Source: Alphaproteobacteria bacterium
Lineage (GTDB): Bacteria > Pseudomonadota > Alphaproteobacteria > Rickettsiales > JADKJE01
Direction: 5' to 3'
NCBI GenBank assembly: GCA_016722515.1
Contig: JADKJE010000031.1
Span: 1 to 22,083 of the forward strand
DNA length: 22,083 nucleotides
Part shown: in pieces, positions 8,646-14,776 of the stretch
How positions within the stretch are numbered: the first letter of the stretch is position 1
Layout of the letters: each line of letters opens with the position of its first letter
Translations under genes and position numbers: made by a program
Notes under the pieces: generated by a model
The model's input: only the letters and a program-made list of their open reading frames with translations
Databases searched by the model: none
Told to the model about the DNA's origin: nothing

Positions 8646-8852
8646 TCAAAACCTTTTTTTTGGCGGGGGGGGGGGGGGGGGAAAAAAAAAAAAAAATTGG
8701 CCCGGGCCCCCAATTTCTTTTTCCGGAATACCAATTACCCAAAAAAACCCATCAACCATAGGGATTTGACAATCCAGACATACTTTGTTTTCAGTGGATA
8801 ACATTACCCACGCATTTCCTTTACACTTCGGGCAAATAAGAACAATTGACAT
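8646..8852 (-). CDS. Small zinc-ribbon protein, C-terminus lost in homopolymer tract
   Basis: Starts MSIVLICPKCKGNAWVMLST at 8852 with AAAGGATCTAAA before the ATG. One CPKC knuckle and one CLDC knuckle (VCLDCQIP) form a probable four-cysteine zinc ribbon. After MVDGFFWVIGIPEKEIGGPG the reading runs into an unnatural poly-Phe/poly-Pro sequence created by the A15/G17 tract, and the stop at 8646 is probably not real. Beyond the tract the same strand reads a PPRQ-stop end (around 8590) like the end of the neighbouring zinc protein, so the true gene may continue there. Function unknown; such small zinc proteins are common phage accessory genes. Confidence 0.55.
   Translation of the reverse strand: MSIVLICPKCKGNAWVMLSTENKVCLDCQIPMVDGFFWVIGIPEKEIGGPGQFFFFFPPPPPPPKKRF
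8654..8716. repeat. Homopolymer tract T8-GGC-G17-A15 with adjoining palindrome
   Basis: Eight T at 8654-8661, seventeen G at 8665-8681 and fifteen A at 8682-8696, then an inverted repeat AAATTGG / CCAATTT (8694-8700 and 8710-8716) around a GC-rich core. No other homopolymer in the window approaches this. It falls inside a coding region and destroys it. A sequencing or assembly artefact, perhaps where a hairpin blocked reading, is the best explanation. Confidence 0.8.
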
Positions 8853-8881
8853 TTTTAGATCCTTTATTATGTTGAGGGCGT

Positions 8882-9021
8882 GTCCGCCGAACGATTTGCG
8901 TTACTGGCGGGGTGGCTTGCAATACCCACACTCAGCACAAAAAAACTTATCCCATTTACTTTTGCAATTAGGGCAACGTGCCACCCTGTCCAGTGCACGC
9001 GGTTGTTGGGCGGCGTGATTT
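8882..9021 (-). repeat. attC-like long imperfect inverted repeat
   Basis: On the minus strand one arm starts at about 9020 (CCGCCCAACAACCGCGTGC, then ACTGGACAGGGTGG). The other arm, ending at about 8883, has the reverse complement CCGCCGAACGATTTGCGTT, then ACTGGCGGGGTGG. Roughly two thirds of 34 positions pair, with bulges. The ends resemble the RYYYAAC and GTTRRRY boxes of integron attC sites (GCCCAAC; GTTCGGC with one mismatch), and the total length of about 139 bp is within the attC range. A related copy of the second arm lies at 8567-8609 with a perfect GTTGGGC. It overlaps the 3' half of a zinc-finger ORF, so a coding coincidence is not excluded. Confidence 0.35.
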
Positions 9022-9191
9022 TTGCAGAAGTGTTTCCACTTGCGTGAATCAATTACCCAACCACGCTCGAACAATGTGTTACTTGCCTGCTCACGAGTGG
9101 CGCAAAAAACGCTATCTTGATTTTCGCAACCGACAAAATCACACTTAATATTCATTACGGTATTTGTGCCGTTTTGAAATTCTTCAAACAT
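8901..9191 (-). CDS. Small protein with CxxxxC...CxxH region and C-terminal zinc ribbon
   Basis: 96 residues. ATG at 9191 follows AAAGGTG. The N-terminal half reads IKCDFVGCENQDSVFCATRE, then NTLFERGWVIDSRKWKHFC and KNHA; the spaced cysteines and final CxxH suggest a bound zinc. The C-terminal half is a second cysteine cluster (RCPNCKSKWDKFFCAECGYC) ending PPRQ. Alternative start at MNIKCDFV (residue 13) also possible. It has the look of a host-derived or phage regulatory zinc protein, but no function is recognised. Its last 40 residues coincide with the attC-like inverted repeat, and its end resembles that of the adjacent small zinc ORF. Confidence 0.6.
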   Translation of the reverse strand: MFEEFQNGTNTVMNIKCDFVGCENQDSVFCATREQASNTLFERGWVIDSRKWKHFCKNHAAQQPRALDRVARCPNCKSKWDKFFCAECGYCKPPRQ

Positions 9192-9237
9192 TTGCTACAC
9201 CTTTCTTTGAGGGCGAAGCCGCCCAACTATGATTTAA

Positions 9238-9253
9238 GCGGCGCTATCGCCGC
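9238..9253. other. Short hairpin GCGGCG-CTAT-CGCCGC
   Basis: Perfect 6-bp stem with a 4-base loop in the gap (9192-9293) between the small gene ending at 9294 and the zinc gene starting at 9191. A second small inverted repeat GGGCG-AAGC-CGCCC lies at 9211-9224 near the ribosome binding site. No T-run follows on the minus strand. It could be an mRNA structure or a weak terminator. Confidence 0.35.
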
Positions 9254-9293
9254 ATATACCCCCAATAAGGGTATAAACCGACAAACTGACATT

Positions 9294-9472
9294 CTACCTT
9301 GACACATTTTCTGTCAGCTTTTTGGCACTTTCCCACGGCCTTGATCCATCTGCCAAGTCTTTTTCAGCCACTGCCAGCCGTGCCATTACTGACCTGAAAA
9401 CGGCCATAATTGCCTTGCGTGCGTTTTTGCGCTTTTGTCAGTATCCAGTCAATATCACGCTGGTTAGGTCAT
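9294..9472 (-). CDS. Small helical protein, frameshifted, function unknown
   Basis: Reconstructed from two frames. From ATG 9472 a one-base correction gives NQRDIDWILTKAQKR. A second shift near 9420 gives NARKAIMAVFRSVMARLAVA and EKDLADGSRPWESAKKLTEN, with TAG at 9296-9294. The clean part from the inner ATG (MAVFRSVMARLAVAEKDLAD) is 38 residues. Amino-acid composition is protein-like and mainly helical. No family recognised. The start is weak because no good ribosome binding site is seen. Confidence 0.35.
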
Positions 9473-9511
9473 TCCATTTTTCGGGGTAGCAACTTCGAAG
9501 TTTCCCGTCAA

Positions 9512-10053
9512 TTATGCCTGAATTATCCTCTGATTTGTGGCAACTCCGCCGGAAGTGAAAGCAACTCCCTCGATCCGCACGGCAATTCTACCGGCCCAGC
9601 CGTCAAGCCCTTTGTTCCCGGCGCGGATTGCCCTTTCAATCGGAGTGTACCTGAGTTCTGAATCGTCAACTTGTCAACTCCGCCTTGAATCCAGCCTAAA
9701 ATGGCACTTGCCAAAGTTGGCAACACGCCGTAGGCAATCGCAACAATTTGATTGGCAACCTGCAAAGTTTCGGCAGGTATCCAAACAAATGACGAATCTG
9801 CCTCAATAAAGTGCCTTTGCACTGACAGTTCTGATTAAGGCAAATTCATTGAAAAACAGATCAGCCCCGCCAATACGATAATTCCGGGCAACCGCCGCCC
9901 ATTTGACTTTAGGTTGACGCACAAAGAAAATCAGAGGTACACGCCAATAGCGAGGCCGATGCTTTGACCGTAGGAAAGCAGGATATAAAACAAAGTGTCT
10001 GCGGGTTGGTACAGGTGGATAAAGTTCGCAACCCGATCAACCTGAGTTATCAC
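9512..10053 (-). CDS. Unrecognised protein, heavily frameshifted
   Basis: Coherent protein-like stretches in successive frames suggest one gene of about 180 residues. A possible GTG at 10053 gives VITQVDRVANFIHLYQPADT and LFYILLSYGQS. The next frame reads KVKWAAVARNYRIGGADLFF and NEFALIRTVSAKAL. A third reads SSFVWIPAETLQVANQIVAI and YGVLPTLASAILGWIQGGVD. A fourth reads DDSELRYTPIERAIRAGNKG and AGRIAVRIEGVAFTSGGVAT, ending at TAA 9514-9512. At least three indels are needed. I do not recognise the family. It lies in the recombination block, downstream of the gene at 10095-10526. Alternative: two small genes. Confidence 0.35.
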
Positions 10054-10094
10054 AAAAATATCGCAAGATATTGAGCGAATTTTGCAAGATTCAC

Positions 10095-10526
10095 CTATAA
10101 CTTTGTGGCGATTTGGGCGCGGCTTCTGGGAGACAGTCGCAAGATCGGAGGGAATGTTTCCATCTTTCGCGGCCTTTTTCAAATACTTTCCCGTCAAGTT
10201 TCAGCGCCGGGCGTGAAGTGGGCTATACACCATTCCTTCGCTTTGGAGTTCGTCTGTCACCACTACGGTAGTAAACCACGACAGCGACGCGGGCGGGGAG
10301 TTCGCAAGAATTATCATACAAGGCGAGGGCTGATGTTCTGATTTTGCTTTCGAGTTCTGACAGTTTGCCGTCAAGGATATTCCCGTCATTGTCCAGCCGC
10401 ATAAAATCATCGGTTTGTTGGACGGTTTCAATCATTTCACGCTTCGCCTTGTACCTTTTCGGCATCTTCGCGCACTTTGGCCAGTTCGTTCAAATCACTT
10501 TCGAGTTGTTCTTGTACTGGGTTCAT
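10095..10526 (-). CDS. Conserved phage protein paired with the RecT-like gene, frameshifted
   Basis: ATG at 10526 (MNPVQEQLESDLNELAKVRE) follows AAAGGAATAATACA. A frame shift near 10440 leads to KREMIETVQQTDDFMRLDND and LSELESKIRTSALALYDNS. Further breaks give ELPARVAV, TTVVVTDELQSEG, LKLDGKVFEKAAKDGNIPSD (joining two frames) and a final KIATKL before TAG 10097-10095. The layout, with a helical N-terminus, an LPxxVAV-like middle and an F-EKAAK-x-IP end finishing in IAT-x-L, resembles a conserved phage family commonly found next to RecT-like genes. Function is not established. At least four indels. The family placement is from memory of the pattern, hence moderate confidence. Confidence 0.5.
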
Positions 10527-10582
10527 TGTATTATTCCTTTGAATTTTGATTTAGGCTCCACGGGGAGAGTGTGGGAATAGGA

Positions 10583-11387
10583 CTAGTGTGCTGTTCTACC
10601 AGCCGCCCGAATATCTAGTATTTTGGGCCTCTCGTTCCTATCGCTTCGCGCACGGCCTTTGATTTCCGAGTCTTGATTTACATTTTCTGCGGCGGCTTGT
10701 CGCTCGGCATCCTCAACAAGCGGTCGTAATTCCTTGCCTGCGGCGATCAAATCTTCTTCCCGTCACTTTCACCCGGTCAGGTTCGCATGTTTGATATTCA
10801 CTTTATCAGCGCGATTGCAAAGGCTGATCCAGTGATTCCACAGCGTATTATTGACTGGACTAGGATTTTCGATTTCGATTATCTCGCCAGTTTCAGCCTT
10901 GACGTTTGCGAGTCTTGCGTCTCGGATGGTTTCAACTTCGGTTTCATCAAGCCAGCCAAGACCGCAAAGGGATAGGGTCAAGCGGCGTTTTGCTTTGGTA
11001 ACGCTTTCATCTGACGTTGCCGAGATTGCCTTGCATGTCCTTTTTGGCAACTACTCCAATTTCAACATCGGTGCGGCCTGTCTTGTCATGTCCTTTGACC
11101 TTCACGAGGAATTGCGTCTCGTTTTCCACAATGTCTACATCGTCAATTGATACTCCGTTGATATTGCGAAGTTGATCGGTTGCGTCCTTCTTTGCGTACA
11201 GGGTCAACTTCCCGTTAAGCGTCATATAATCAAACGGCTTTGTAAGCGGATTGAGTCCTACGCTTTCGCAAACATGGCGGTAATAAGATACCCGCTGTTC
11301 TGGGGTCAATTTAGACAAATCGCCGCCAAGTAAAACGCTTTCCATAATCGCGGCGTCAACGGTATTTGATACGGTCAAGTCATTCAT
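10583..11387 (-). CDS. RecT-like single-strand DNA annealing protein candidate, frameshifted
   Basis: Likely phage recombinase that anneals complementary single strands during replication or repair. Start ATG 11387 (MNDLTVSNTVDAAIMESVLL), three bases after the upstream stop. Key blocks: LTPEQRVSYYRHVCESVGLN, PLTKPFDYMTLNGKLTLYAK, KDATDQLRNINGVSIDDVD and, after a frame break near 11030, VTKAKRRLTLSLCGLGWLDE with TEVETIRDARL. The C-terminus LWNHWISLCNRADKVNIKHA and, past another break near 10775, REEDLIAAGKELRPLVEDAE fits the family's helical tail. Stop TAG at 10585-10583. The LNGKLTLYAK-D-TDQLR and KAKRR-TLS-CGLGWLDETE blocks are widely conserved in phages. RecT/Erf class is my inference; some homologues carry only a hypothetical label. 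Confidence 0.6.
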
Positions 11388-11388
11388 G

Positions 11389-11855
11389 TTACGCTCCCAT
11401 TCCCATTGTGTATAAATCGTTTCGTTCTCGATCGTCGGCCTGCGTGAATTCCTGCGCGTCGCCGTGATCCGGGCAAAGTGGATTATCACCGGCGTACTCA
11501 TAGCAAAGGCAAGTTCGGACTTTTCTTCGTCGTCGTCGGCCGGCTCCAAGTCCATAACCATAAGTTCGGCCAATGTTACCGAGTGCGGTAAAAGCGCGCC
11601 GTCTGTGAGAATGTCGGCGATTCTGAATGTCTTTGTTGGGTCAACGTCGTACACTGTGCGAATGCCTAGTAATTTCGCTTTGACAACTTCCTTGAAGTGA
11701 AACCAGCGAAAAGACCCGTTTTCGTAATGAAGGAATGCGTCAAATTTTTTACCGTTTTCCATTCTCATATTGATAGACTCTAATCCGTCATTGAGTTCAT
11801 CAAAAGACTTGCTTGTTTCCAATTGGCTGTAAATATCTTGCAGGTTTGTTTTCAT
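11389..11855 (-). CDS. Conserved phage protein upstream of the RecT-like gene, one frameshift
   Basis: Start MKTNLQDIYSQLETSKSFDE at 11855, with AAGGAGA about 9 bases upstream. Middle part: FRWFHFKEVVKAKLLGIRTV and DPTKTFRIADILTDGALLPH, ending in an acidic DLEPADDDEE. A break at the GAAGAAAAGTCC run near 11520 moves into a frame reading RTCLCYEYAGDNPLCPDHGD, a CxC...CxxH zinc-like end, and a stop at 11391-11389. Without this break the ORF runs on without a stop into the next gene, producing a false 294-residue fusion. About 155 residues after repair. Function unknown; probably part of the recombination operon. Confidence 0.55.
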
Positions 11856-11940
11856 GTGTCCGTTTTCTCCTTGCCCTCGAATATACGACAAAAGCGCGTT
11901 AGTAACATTGCAGGAATCGTTCTAATTTCATTACAAATAA

Positions 11941-11967
11941 AAGCGCCTTAGTAGTTCTAAGGCGCTT
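11941..11967 (-). terminator. Rho-independent terminator
   Basis: Perfect inverted repeat AAGCGCCTTAG (11941-11951) / CTAAGGCGCTT (11957-11967) with a 5-base loop. On the minus strand it is followed by TTATTTGT, so it ends leftward transcription just after the holin-like gene (stop 11995). It separates the block to its right from the RecT operon to its left, which must then have its own promoter in 11856-11940. Confidence 0.75.
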
Positions 11968-11994
11968 CCTTGCGGGTGTCTTATCTTTCGCTTT

Positions 11995-12212
11995 TCAGCG
12001 GTCAATTGAGTTATTCGCATTACTTGCGAAAAGCGGATCGCATCCTTTCGGCTGAGGAGGGCCGGCGAACTTGCTAATGATGTAGGACACAAGTCCGGCG
12101 GCGACTGAGGCGAGGACGCCGGAGTCGAGCGGTAGGCCGACGGCTTTCGCGCCCAGGTCAAGCAGATAGGCGACGATCACGACGAGCGCACTTTGTACGG
12201 TTGCATAAACAT
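11995..12212 (-). CDS. Holin-like small membrane protein, one frameshift
   Basis: Strong ribosome binding site AAAGGAGAATAAT directly before ATG 12212. The start frame (MFMQPYK) breaks within about ten codons. The open frame then reads TVQSALVVIVAYLLDLGAKA, VGLPLDSGVLASVAAGLVSY and IISKFAGPPQPKG before the stop at 11995. Two hydrophobic segments (SALVVIVAYLLDLGAKAV and GVLASVAAGLVSYII) and a short polar tail fit small phage holin-type or other accessory membrane proteins. About 70 residues. The lysis role is an inference: no endolysin gene is seen nearby. A terminator follows. Confidence 0.5.
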
Positions 12213-12241
12213 ATTATTCTCCTTTCGTTAGGTTTATATAA

Positions 12242-12707
12242 TTATACATCTGGAAAGTTTAGTTTCGCAAACTCGCCAAAGTATTTACGGACGGCGTTGT
12301 CATAAGCACGGGCGGCGTCTTGAATGTTTTCAAATCTTCCAAGTGATAAATGCTTACCATTTGTTTTTTATTTGTGCAATCCAGTTATTGCCCGCTTTAT
12401 TTTTTGTAACGCCTTTATATCCTGACGTGTTGTTTTTGGTTTTGCCTGATTTTTGCAGTTCTGAGAATGAGAAGCCAATCTAAGATTTTCTTTTCGATTA
12501 TCTAATTTGTTTCCGTTTATATGGTCTACTTCTTGACCGGCTTTTGCCGTCATAATATATCTATGCATATAAACATGTTTATGCTCGGCCATGTGGTGCG
12601 CTCGGCGTATATGTTATTCAAAATGCCATTTATATTTATTGAGTTTTTTAAAACCTCGTCGTCAACGAGTGCGAATTTCCCTGCGTGAGTGGTATACTTT
12701 TTGTCAT
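12242..12707 (-). CDS. HNH endonuclease with AP2 DNA-binding domain, frameshifted
   Basis: Free-standing homing-type endonuclease. ATG 12707 (MTKSIPLTQG) follows TAGGAGG. After a break comes FALVDDEV, then the intact ORF segment 12592-12368 with the HNH core: MHRYIMTAKAGQEVDHINGN and KLDNRKENLRLASHSQN (D-H...N...H). A further frame gives SGYKGVTKNKAGNNWIAQIK, and the last gives GKHLSLGRFENIQDAARAYD and NAVRKYFGEFAKLNFPDV, a typical AP2 domain ending in TAA at 12244-12242. About 155 residues over at least three frame breaks. The family is well known in phages as a selfish element inserted between genes. Whether it is active depends on whether the frame breaks are real. Confidence 0.75.
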
Positions 12708-12731
12708 TAGAGCCTCCTACGGCTTAATCAT

Positions 12732-12760
12732 GTACCCGGAGCCGATCTGCTCGCGGGTAC
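12732..12760 (+). terminator. Hairpin with T-rich tail on the plus strand
   Basis: GTACCCG (12732-12738) pairs with CGGGTAC (12754-12760), with an inner GAGC/GCTC extending the stem. On the plus strand it is followed by TTTTATTATATCATTTT, so it looks like a terminator for plus-strand transcription although no plus-strand gene was found. On the minus strand it lies between the gene ending at 12771 and the HNH ribosome binding site, where it may instead be an mRNA structure or came with the HNH gene. Confidence 0.5.
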
Positions 12761-12770
12761 TTTTATTATA

Positions 12771-13334
12771 TCATTTTCTGGGAAAGATAAGATCAAGCCG
12801 GGAGCGCCGAGAATGATTTATTATTCTTCTGTCATTCTCGGCGTAAACCTTTTGAGCTAATTTAAAATGGTAAAACATTTCGTCCATTCTTGCCGCTCTA
12901 TGCTCTACGTCGCCACGCGGGTAATCTGGTTTATAGTGATCCCATTCTTTATTAAAATCAACACCAAATAGATGGACTCTTTCGTACCCGAGATAAAACG
13001 CGGCTTTAAGCGCGACATACACCACGGTAAACCCAGAAAAAAACCGCTCATCCTTGAAGTCGGTTTCATCTTTACGGATAAGGAAAAGATTATTCAGGTC
13101 ATACAGCCGGGATGATCCAAATTCCTTCGCTGCCAAAAATGCCAATTTTGCGCCGGACGCCAGTTTATAAATTTTCTCATGGTGGTTTATGAGTATGTCG
13201 TTATCCACACAAACGTAATAAGTGGGGGAGTACGGGCAATAATTGACTCCGAAAGTATCATACTTTTGGAGTGTATCGGCCGGCATATCGTTTAGGCTGG
13301 GGCCATTCCCCATGATTACGCAAGTCTTTTTCAT
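12771..13334 (-). CDS. Rossmann-fold protein of the DUF115/MptE-like type
   Basis: Intact. Start at MKKTCVIMGNGPSLNDMPAD (13334), overlapping the previous stop as ATGA; the longer ORF to 13358 is not needed. The N-terminal motif VIMGNGPSLND is the glycine-rich loop of the DUF115 group, followed by YYVCVDNDILINHHEKIYKL and, near residue 130, YERVHLFGVDFNKEWDHYKP. The family includes bacterial motility accessory/sialyltransferase-like proteins and archaeal MptE pyrophosphokinase; phage members may modify sugars or nucleotides. 187 residues. The reaction cannot be read from the sequence. It is the second Rossmann-like protein in the window besides 7618-8550. Confidence 0.65.
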   Translation of the reverse strand: MKKTCVIMGNGPSLNDMPADTLQKYDTFGVNYCPYSPTYYVCVDNDILINHHEKIYKLASGAKLAFLAAKEFGSSRLYDLNNLFLIRKDETDFKDERFFSGFTVVYVALKAAFYLGYERVHLFGVDFNKEWDHYKPDYPRGDVEHRAARMDEMFYHFKLAQKVYAENDRRIINHSRRSRLDLIFPRK

Positions 13335-13555
13335 TTCGGGGCTCCACAATGCGGGCATAGGTCAAACTCTTCTGATAGCACATCACAATAAGAACACCTC
13401 ACCGCCTTTGTTATCTTCGGAAGTGAAACAAAATCCGAAGTATCGTCATACCACACAAAATCAGGCATAGAATCACAAAAAGAAATAAACTCCCTGCCTG
13501 CCTCGCCGACTGTGTAAAAATTCGTAGTTTCGATTCTTCCACCTTTGGGTGTCAT
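13331..13555 (-). CDS. Small protein with C-terminal zinc ribbon
   Basis: Start at MTPKGGRIETTNFYTVGEAG (13555) after AGGGAG; an ORF back to 13597 exists but the inner start overlaps an upstream TGA as ATGA. The N-terminal 45 residues are unremarkable (REFISFCDSMPDFVWYDDTS). The end carries a two-knuckle zinc ribbon, CSYCDVLSEEFDLCPHCGAP. 74 residues, intact, overlapping the DUF115-like gene by four bases, so translation is probably coupled. Function unknown. Confidence 0.55.
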   Translation of the reverse strand: MTPKGGRIETTNFYTVGEAGREFISFCDSMPDFVWYDDTSDFVSLPKITKAVRCSYCDVLSEEFDLCPHCGAPK

Positions 13556-13609
13556 TTTTCCAACTCCCTTTCCGCTCGTAATGTGGACTGGCAGCACTTA
13601 CGGCATGTT

Positions 13610-13834
13610 TCAAAGCGTCATATTCACCTTCGAGGCGGCGCGGGTCGCGGTCGCCTCTGCTAGTCGTGGGTTTCCTTTTTCGCTTCCCAGCTTGATCCGA
13701 TAGTATTCTGCGGATGCGGCGGCGGCGCGGTATCCAATATCCAGCATTTGCGCGGCAAGGCGGTCAATGAGGGTAATTTTATTTTGAGATGCAAGGGACA
13801 TAAACTCTTGATAGGTAATCGGTTCGTTTTGCAT
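13610..13834 (-). CDS. Conserved small phage protein, C-terminus frameshifted
   Basis: MQNEPITYQEFMSLASQNKI followed by TLIDRLAAQMLDIGYRAAAA and SAEYYRIKLGSEKGN. Start overlaps the stop of the nuclease gene by one base (TAATG). A GC-rich run near 13640 appears shifted: the neighbouring frame continues RRLEGEYDALKHAVSAASPH and YERKG, more protein-like than the annotated end ATRAASKVNMTL. A third frame carries a stop that overlaps the next ATG at 13554-13552. The intact protein is probably about 95 residues and mainly helical. Function unknown. Confidence 0.5.
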   Translation of the reverse strand: MQNEPITYQEFMSLASQNKITLIDRLAAQMLDIGYRAAAASAEYYRIKLGSEKGNPRLAEATATRAASKVNMTL

Positions 13835-14130
13835 TAAATCCTCTTATACCATCGTAGTATGTCTTCGGTTTCGATTGCGATTATCAGCGTTTCTGGATAC
13901 GGCTCGGCTTCCCAATATTCCCGCTCGTCTGCGGTCAAGGTTTCGCCTGGCTTCTTGACTTCGACCCGCAAAGTACGCACGTCGTAAGTCGCGCCCATTT
14001 TGCCAGTGACAACCAAATCATACAGCTTTTTGAGCCTGTGTACCAAGTCCACACGAAAGCCCATTGCCCGCAACTCCCGTACAATTTGCGCCTGATTCCC
14101 GTCTACCTGTGAGGCGTAACGTAATCCCAT
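13834..14130 (-). CDS. VRR-NUC/PD-(D/E)XK-like nuclease
   Basis: Probable phage nuclease of the restriction-fold group. Start taken at MGLRYASQVDGNQAQIVREL (14130), two bases after the stop of the preceding small gene with an AAGGTG site; the longer form from 14154 would overlap it. Conserved features: NQAQIVRELRAMGFRV helix, KKLYDLVVTG (D of the active site), LRVEVKKPGETLTADEREYW (ExK), and IIAIETEDILRW at the end. The D-x(15-20)-E-x-K spacing fits the PD-(D/E)XK fold. 98 residues. A small protein of this group could resolve DNA branches or process ends; the substrate is unknown. Confidence 0.6.
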   Translation of the reverse strand: MGLRYASQVDGNQAQIVRELRAMGFRVDLVHRLKKLYDLVVTGKMGATYDVRTLRVEVKKPGETLTADEREYWEAEPYPETLIIAIETEDILRWYKRI

Positions 14131-14131
14131 G

Positions 14132-14251
14132 TTACACCTTGCCTTGTGCGTCATCTTCCAAAAGTATCAAGACGGGCGGCTTTGCGCCCTTCGGAGCCGG
14201 TAAATACGTCCACACGATAGCGAAAAACAAACGGCCTAAAATCCTAATCAT
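14132..14251 (-). CDS. 39-residue membrane peptide
   Basis: Small ORF with an excellent ribosome binding site (GGAGG, then TATGCA, then ATG). Sequence MIRILGRLFFAIVWTYLPAP and KGAKPPVLILLEDDAQGKV. One hydrophobic N-terminal stretch (ILGRLFFAIVWTYL) suggests membrane insertion. It overlaps the end of the winged-helix gene by eight bases and its stop is one base from the nuclease start (TAACATG), so it fills the gap exactly. This tight coupling supports a real gene. Function unknown. Confidence 0.5.
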   Translation of the reverse strand: MIRILGRLFFAIVWTYLPAPKGAKPPVLILLEDDAQGKV

Positions 14252-14520
14252 TGCATACCTCCATTGTGTTAGTTCTGATTACTTTACCGTCCGCAACAAG
14301 TACGTTATGTGGGTTTATGTAATATTTACCCTGCGAGACTATCCAGCCATTCACGCGGGCGTACCGTACAATCGCTTGAAGCGTGCCATAACTGATTGAC
14401 ATGGCGCGGGCGAGATCGGCTCTGAACATGGGTTCTTTTGAAAGCAGGGAAAGCATCTGGGAGATGTACCTTTCCCCTTTGCGCCAACTGCCTTTGAAGT
14501 GTTTTTGGGTTCGTCGTCAT
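14244..14520 (-). CDS. Winged-helix/HTH DNA-binding protein, one frameshift
   Basis: Likely transcription regulator. Start MTTNPKTLQRQLAQRGK at 14520 after AAAGG. A one-base break in the AAAGGGGAAAGG run near 14480 joins RYISQMLSLLSKEPMFRADL, ARAMSISYGTLQAIVRYARV and NGWIVSQGKYYINPHN. The helix-turn-helix is ADLARAMSISYGTLQAIVRY (helix, turn, recognition helix), with a wing-like WIVSQGKYYI hairpin after it. About 90 residues. It lies directly downstream of the repeat array, so it may bind it or act as its own regulator; that link is inference. Confidence 0.6.
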
Positions 14521-14543
14521 AAGTAACCTTTGTATATATATAA

Positions 14544-14560
14544 ATACTTTATCTTAGTAT
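14544..14560. promoter_or_regulatory. AT-rich leader with short inverted repeat upstream of the winged-helix gene
   Basis: ATACT-TTATCTT-AGTAT, a 5-bp inverted repeat with a 7-base spacer, sits in an AT-rich stretch (14530-14565) with TATATATA close to the winged-helix start. It has the look of a promoter with an operator half-site pair. No well-spaced -35/-10 pair could be fixed by eye. Confidence 0.3.
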
Positions 14561-14576
14561 GTAGTAGTAGGGGAAA

Positions 14577-14776
14577 GTACAAGTCCCATTTTTACCGCGC
14601 CATATAGTAAAGCGTGATTTTATAGCAGGATTTCACGCGGTACAACTGGCGTACAACTGGCGTACAACCTCGGTACAACTGGATCGATTTTGGTACAAGT
14701 GTCACGCCTCGACCTCTTGCGCGTGTTTTTGCGGTACAACTGCCTGACTTGTACCTGACTTGTACCGCACTTGTAC
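14577..14776. repeat. Iteron-like array of ten GTACAA(C/G)T repeats
   Basis: GTACAACT or close forms start at 14640, 14651, 14662 (GTACAACC), 14673, 14734, and GTACAAGT at 14577 and 14693. The inverse ACTTGTAC starts at 14747, 14758 and 14769. Within each cluster the spacing is exactly 11 bp, placing the sites on one face of the helix, and the two clusters point in opposite directions. The right cluster is inside the 3' end of the gene 14702-15172, the left one in the 181-base gap downstream. Candidate replication origin iterons or repressor operators. Confidence 0.7.

Noticed and set aside
8551..8742. N-terminal extension of the Rossmann-like ORF with poly-Phe and poly-Pro
   Set aside because: It is a translation of the homopolymer artefact; the ATG at 8550 has a good ribosome binding site and begins the conserved sequence.
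8867..9052. Minus-strand ORF reading PPNNRVHWTGW
   Set aside because: Shadow frame of the zinc-finger gene 8901-9191, which has regular cysteine motifs and a ribosome binding site.
14131..14154. Longer start of the nuclease gene (MTHKARCN)
   Set aside because: It would overlap the small membrane gene 14132-14251, whose stop is one base from the better start at 14130.
14577..14776. CRISPR array
   Set aside because: Repeats are only 8-11 bp with an 11-bp period and inverse copies; there are no spacers or cas genes.
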